From contig JAPCJR010000003.1 in assembly GCA_027886865.1 (NCBI GenBank), positions 67,300-131,299 on the forward strand: DNA of 64,000 nucleotides, written 5' to 3'. The notes beneath the pieces were generated by a model. That model was given only the letters and a program-made list of their open reading frames with translations. It was not told the DNA's origin and searched no databases. This document shows, piece by piece, positions 60,623-64,000 of this stretch (its first letter is position 1; each line of letters opens with the position of its first letter). The DNA comes from Nitrososphaerota archaeon. GTDB lineage: Archaea; Thermoproteota; Nitrososphaeria; Nitrososphaerales; UBA183. The translations under genes and the position numbers were made by a program.

Positions 60623-61516
60623 CTACGAGAGTTGTTGGCTGCTCTTGATTTGGTTGGTCTCTGTGCTCTTCAAAAGCCTGCGCGCCTCCTCAGAATCCAT
60701 GTGGAAGGTGTGCTCCTCGCCAGGAAAGGCGCCGGAGCTGACCTCCTTCGCGTACGACTCGATCGCTCCCTGAATCTCAGCGGAGAGGTTCAGGTATCTC
60801 TTCGCGAATTTGGGCGTGAACCTGTCGAACAGTCCGAGTATGTCGTGGAGGACGAGTATCTGGCCGTCGCAGGCCCCGCCTGCGCCTATCCCTATCGTCG
60901 GGACGTCCACGGAGTCGGTGATCGCCTTCGCCGCCTCAGACGCTGTCATCTCGAGCACTATGCTGAACGCGCCAGCCTCCTCGAGGGCCTTGGCGTCCTC
61001 GACCAACGAGACAGCGGTCGCAGCCGTTCTACCCTGCACCCTGTAGCCCTCGGATGTGGGAGTGGTCTGCGGGGTGAAACCGATGTGCGCCATCACGGGG
61101 ATTCCAGCCCTGGTCAAGGCGCGAACCGTAGGCGCGAAGTCCGCACCTCCCTCGATTTTGACAGCGTCCATCCCTCCCTCCTTCACGAAGCGCCCTGCGT
61201 TGTGTATGGCCTCCTCGATGCTCGCCTGGTATGACATGAACGGCATGTCTCCCACGAGGAGCACCCTCTTGGCTCCTCTAGAGACGGCGGACGACATATA
61301 GATCATTTCGTCCATCTTCACGGGCCTGGTGTCAGGGTAACCCAGCGTGACCATCCCCCCCGAGTCGCCCACCAGTATGATGTCGACCCCGGCCCTCTCG
61401 GCCAGCATGGCCGTGGGGTAGTCGTAAGCCGTGATGGAGATTATCCTCCTCGCCTCTCGATTTTTTGTGGCCTTGCGCCCTCGGATATCTGCTATCGTGA
61501 CCTTGTGCTCGGTCAT
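60623..61516 (-). CDS. panB: Ketopantoate hydroxymethyltransferase
   Basis: Makes ketopantoate, the first committed step of pantothenate. The 297-residue protein has V-D-I-I-L-V-G-D-S-G-G-M-V-T-L-G-Y-P (metal site, first part), M-P-F-M-S-Y, V-K-I-E-G-G and I-G-I-G-A-G-G-A-C-D-G-Q-I-L. ATG 61516 overlaps the stop of phosphopantothenate synthetase by 4 bases, so they are one operon with pantoate kinase. Confidence 0.95.
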   Translation of the reverse strand: MTEHKVTIADIRGRKATKNREARRIISITAYDYPTAMLAERAGVDIILVGDSGGMVTLGYPDTRPVKMDEMIYMSSAVSRGAKRVLLVGDMPFMSYQASIEEAIHNAGRFVKEGGMDAVKIEGGADFAPTVRALTRAGIPVMAHIGFTPQTTPTSEGYRVQGRTAATAVSLVEDAKALEEAGAFSIVLEMTASEAAKAITDSVDVPTIGIGAGGACDGQILVLHDILGLFDRFTPKFAKRYLNLSAEIQGAIESYAKEVSSGAFPGEEHTFHMDSEEARRLLKSTETNQIKSSQQLS

Positions 61517-62328
61517 CTTCTTGTCCCTCTTGCGACGAATAGTTCCTTACTCTTTCCTCCGGTCTTGGATAGCGAGGCGAGCCGCTCCGCGATCACTGCC
61601 AACGAGGCGCCTAGCACTCTCTTGTTGTCGTACGCGCTGACGAGAGCGCTGAGCTTCGAAGTGGGAGTGCCCTTCAGCTCCTCGACCATCAAGATGAGGT
61701 TAGGTATCACTCTGACCAGGTTGTCCACGATCGTGACGGCCGCCGTCTGGGACGTTCTGGAGAGCGGGTTCAGGTCCACGGCGATGGTCCACTTGCCCAT
61801 GCGCCGAAGCGCCTCGACCCTGTCTCCGTCCTCCAGCGGGACGAGCACGACGTCCGCTGCGAATATGCCCTCTGCGTCGACGATCCGCCTCATGCTGCTC
61901 AGCTCCGGTATGGTCGGACTGCCTTGCTTTCCCGCTTTGAGGCCCAGGACGTTCTTGGCGCCTGCTTTCCTCAGCACGGAGGCTATTGCGTTCAGGCGTT
62001 TCCGCGACCTGTGGAAGAGGTTCACCTCCAGTACTGCTCCGGTGACCTTTGAGAGCGTGACGAGCTCCTCAGGAACCAGCGCTGCGGCGTTGCCGTTGAC
62101 AGAGATCACCGGCCTCTTGGCAAGAAGGAGATATGCGGCTGCTGCCCGGGTCGCCTCGAGCGCTGGAGCTGTCGTCTCTTCTCCCAGCAGATAGTCGAAG
62201 GCCTCCCCCCTCCCATGTGCGATCAGCCCAGCATCAGCAACGACTCCATGCTTCCAGTGGCGGATGAGCTGCTCCCGAGTGCGTAGAGATTCAGCCCTCG
62301 GATGGTCGGCGGGTATTTCGATGCGCAT
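61513..62328 (-). CDS. 4-Phosphopantoate--beta-alanine ligase (archaeal phosphopantothenate synthetase)
   Basis: The archaeal replacement for PanC: ligates 4-phosphopantoate and beta-alanine. The 271-residue protein (from ATG 62328; upstream frame overlaps the kinase gene) begins I-E-I-P-A-D-H-P-R-A-E-S-L with R-E-Q-L-I-R-H and H-G-R-G-E-A-F-D-Y-L-L-G-E, then S-V-N-G-N-A-A-A-L and V-P-L-E-D-G-D-R-V-E-A-L, all hallmarks of DUF137. Two bases separate it from pantoate kinase. Confidence 0.93.
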   Translation of the reverse strand: MRIEIPADHPRAESLRTREQLIRHWKHGVVADAGLIAHGRGEAFDYLLGEETTAPALEATRAAAAYLLLAKRPVISVNGNAAALVPEELVTLSKVTGAVLEVNLFHRSRKRLNAIASVLRKAGAKNVLGLKAGKQGSPTIPELSSMRRIVDAEGIFAADVVLVPLEDGDRVEALRRMGKWTIAVDLNPLSRTSQTAAVTIVDNLVRVIPNLILMVEELKGTPTSKLSALVSAYDNKRVLGASLAVIAERLASLSKTGGKSKELFVARGTRR

Positions 62329-62330
62329 TG

Positions 62331-63224
62331 CTACGCGGCCAGCCTTGCGCTCTGTGTTTCCACTGAAGACACGATGACTTGGCCGTCTTTCCATTCTTTT
62401 CTCATCAGCCGGACTATCTCCACCGTCTCGTTCTCCCTGACAACGGTGAAGAGCGTGTGACCGAACATCGCCATCCCGAGGAGGAAGCCGTGCGATCTGG
62501 CGTCGTTCATCACGCGGAGATACTGGTCGCTGAGGCCGAGCCGCAAGCTGAAATCGTGAGCAAGGCTGAGGAATGTGCTGAGGTCCCTCTTTCTGCATAT
62601 CTCGTCCGAGTACGCACCCCCTATCTCGTTGATCCTCTTCCTGTACTCCGGATTGGACAGGAATTCGCTGGTGAGCATCGGACCGTTGTGGAGGGCCACT
62701 ACCGTGTGTTTTCCGGACAGTGGTATCTGAAAGACGGTGCCTATGCCGGGCGCGCCCTCCTTCTCTCTGACCTCGAGGCCGCCGCAGAATTGCCCTAGGA
62801 CCGTACCCAGCCCTGTCTTGAGTTCTGCCTCGGCGGCGTGCGCCATTTGATACACTTCAAGGTTCGTAAGCCCCAGACCGAGCGCCTCCGACCCGGCCAT
62901 GGCTACGCCTATCGCGCCAGCGCCGCTGGTGCCGAATCCGCTCCCGACCGGTACCGGAATCACGTGACGAACCATTAGACCTTGCGAGCCCCGTGCGAGT
63001 GTGAGTAGCCTCTCTGCCACCCTCCTCGACACCTTGGCATCGACCTCGCGGCCATTGATGAGAGTATGAATGCCTGACTCGGGGCTAGTCTCCACCTCAG
63101 TCTCGACCTCCCTCATGAGATTGACGCCGGCCCCTCTAGACCCCTTCCTGAGTGGGTCTGAGGCCGAATCTCTGATTTCGAAGAAGCCGGTGATGTGAGC
63201 GGGGCACAGCGCGGTTGCTCTCAA
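62331..63224 (-). CDS. Pantoate kinase (GHMP superfamily)
   Basis: Phosphorylates pantoate, the archaeal entry to CoA. The 297-residue protein has the GHMP-type start A-L-C-P-A-H-I-T-G-F-F-E-I and the ATP-binding P-V-G-S-G-F-G-T-S-G-A-G-A (about 92-104), and a C-terminal domain with V-M-N-D-A-R-S-H-G-F. ATG 63224 follows AT-rich GGTAGTATTAATTAG on the minus strand (about 63248-63263), 25-40 bases upstream. It heads the pantoate kinase-synthetase-panB operon. Confidence 0.92.
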   Translation of the reverse strand: MRATALCPAHITGFFEIRDSASDPLRKGSRGAGVNLMREVETEVETSPESGIHTLINGREVDAKVSRRVAERLLTLARGSQGLMVRHVIPVPVGSGFGTSGAGAIGVAMAGSEALGLGLTNLEVYQMAHAAEAELKTGLGTVLGQFCGGLEVREKEGAPGIGTVFQIPLSGKHTVVALHNGPMLTSEFLSNPEYRKRINEIGGAYSDEICRKRDLSTFLSLAHDFSLRLGLSDQYLRVMNDARSHGFLLGMAMFGHTLFTVVRENETVEIVRLMRKEWKDGQVIVSSVETQSARLAA

Positions 63225-63560
63225 CTTTTATTCAAAAGCCATCGTTGGCTAATTAATACTACCTCTAGATACTCTATATATCTATAGAGATGTTGAGCAT
63301 GGCCTGGTCTGAGGACCGTTGATTGGCCCAGATACCGCGGGACTCGTTCTGCTTGATTCTTTTTGTCGAAGAGGTCTTCGCTGGGAACGAGTCCGCAGTG
63401 CGCGAGGCTCCAAGGAACTGTCCGCGCGAACCAGAAATGGTTACTGCAAAACCAGTGGTCCGGTCTGAAAAGACGAATCCGCACTAGCCCCCTACCCGCT
63501 GCGGTCCGACCAATCCACCCGCTCGCAAGAGTCGTGACTTCGGGACTGGTCCATCTGCCC
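63225..63560. other. 336-base intergenic region with palindrome and strong hairpin; candidate structured RNA
   Basis: It contains the pantoate kinase promoter (about 63248-63263), a perfect dyad CTCTATA-TATC-TATAGAG at 63272-63289, and a GC-rich block from about 63300 to 63555. In this block GCGGGACTCGTTC (63338-63350) can pair with GAACGAGTCCGC (63385-63396, one bulge), enclosing a second stem CGAAG-AGGT-CTTCG (63367-63380). No convincing ORF, tRNA, SRP or RNase P signature was found. Confidence 0.4.
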
Positions 63561-64000
63561 TTAGAGGACCAAGAGTTCTTTCGTGTAGCTGAAGAGGACT
63601 TTGCTACCCCGGCCGAGCGCGAGAGTGTCCTCGATGCGCACGCCGTACTCACCCGGGATGTAGATACCCGGTTCCACCGTGACGACGTCGCCATCGGCTA
63701 GCAGGTCTTCGCTGGCGGCCCCTATCGATGGTCTCTCGTGTATGTCGATGCCGACCCCGTGGCCCGTCCCGTGGGTGAAAAACTTCTCGAATCCCCGCTT
63801 CTTCAGGACACCGCTCACGCTTGCATGCACGTCCTTCGACCTGGCGCCCTTCTTTGTGAGCTCGATGCCCTCGAGCTGCGCATCCAGCACCGCCTGATAC
63901 CCATCGCGTCGTTCCTTTGAGACCCTTCCCACGCCGTATGTCCTAGTGCAGTCGGTGCAATAGCCGAGGTACCGAAAGAAGATGTCCGCCACCACCATGT
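63561..64000 (-). CDS. M24-family metallopeptidase, Xaa-Pro aminopeptidase-like (cut by right edge)
   Basis: C-terminal 146 or so residues only; the gene begins beyond base 64000. The pita-bread fold metal ligands are visible: D-C-T-R-T-Y near the start of the fragment, F-F-T-H-G-T-G-H-G-V-G (about 88-98 of the fragment), V-E-P-G-I-Y-I-P-G and V-R-I-E-D-T, giving Asp, His, Glu and Glu ligands. This favours Xaa-Pro dipeptidase or aminopeptidase P over MetAP. It reads leftward and ends at 63561. Confidence 0.9.
   Translation of the reverse strand, partial: MVVADIFFRYLGYCTDCTRTYGVGRVSKERRDGYQAVLDAQLEGIELTKKGARSKDVHASVSGVLKKRGFEKFFTHGTGHGVGIDIHERPSIGAASEDLLADGDVVTVEPGIYIPGEYGVRIEDTLALGRGSKVLFSYTKELLVL

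Noticed and set aside
63221..63694. Leftward 157-residue frame over the intergenic block and M24 gene
   Set aside because: It overlaps the real M24 gene on the same strand in another frame and has no recognisable domain.
1..64000. tRNA, rRNA or CRISPR arrays anywhere in the window
   Set aside because: No TTCRA-type T-arm with paired arms, no rRNA-like stretch and no regularly spaced repeats were seen in the gaps examined; a covariance search could still find an intron-split tRNA.

Overview
The window reads as a chromosome segment of an archaeon of the Thaumarchaeota/Nitrososphaeria type (TACK), probably a heterotrophic, aerobic, non-ammonia-oxidising relative. The evidence is a TFB transcription factor, RadA plus RadB, an XPB-Bax1 pair, Cdc48, RIO2 kinase, an archaeal-type SAM synthetase, an LSm protein, an NEMF/RqcH homologue, the archaeal pantoate kinase/phosphopantothenate synthetase route to CoA, a family B DNA polymerase start, and a putative eL22 ribosomal protein. 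The lineage call is inference; no rRNA is present. The DNA is GC-rich. Many genes start with GTG or TTG, and a TATA-like box (for example TTTAAA or TTATAAG) often lies about 25 bases before the start codon, as expected for leaderless mRNAs.

Layout. 1-1.7 kb: leftward polB operon with a RecA-fold paralogue whose P-loop is degenerate. 1.8-6.7 kb: MFS transporter, a CPTC membrane protein and the heme A genes ctaB and ctaA, split by a tnpB element with 23-bp imperfect inverted ends. 6.7-12.5 kb: Mut7-C RNase, AMMECR1, glycosyltransferase, ThiI-like protein, AsnRS, RadA. 12.5-21.7 kb: large surface protein, Nudix, pyrF, putative eL22, an HTH-ferritin-like fusion facing a ZIP-like transporter, cis-prenyltransferase, DUF373. 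21.8-30.9 kb: lipid/ketone metabolism (acyl-CoA ligase, thiolase, acetoacetyl-CoA synthetase, two DUF35 proteins and two thiolase-fold proteins without the catalytic Cys). 31-34 kb: XPB-Bax1. 34-43 kb: LLM oxidoreductase, UbiA enzyme, CPBP protease, acyl-CoA dehydrogenase, ETF beta/alpha, membrane Fe-S ETF:quinone reductase, RqcH. 43-50.8 kb: EMC6-like candidate, RadB, LSm, SAM synthetase, RIO2, a ThiR-type regulator facing an ECF S-component, CTP synthase. 51-56 kb: two small ORFs, TFB, Cdc48, an orphan DNA methylase. 56-64 kb: secreted protein, SDR, AbrB-PhoU regulator, CoA biosynthesis, and a cut M24 peptidase.

How the genes fit together: fatty acid activation, acyl-CoA dehydrogenation, ETF and EtfD-like electron transfer to quinone, thiolase and acetoacetate activation form a plausible beta-oxidation/ketone route feeding an aa3-type oxidase that needs heme A. 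The regulatory highlights are two divergent regulator/transporter pairs with clear dyad operators (18.9 kb and 48.2 kb) and related TATAGAG palindromes at 59.06 and 63.28 kb. I found no tRNA, rRNA or CRISPR array.
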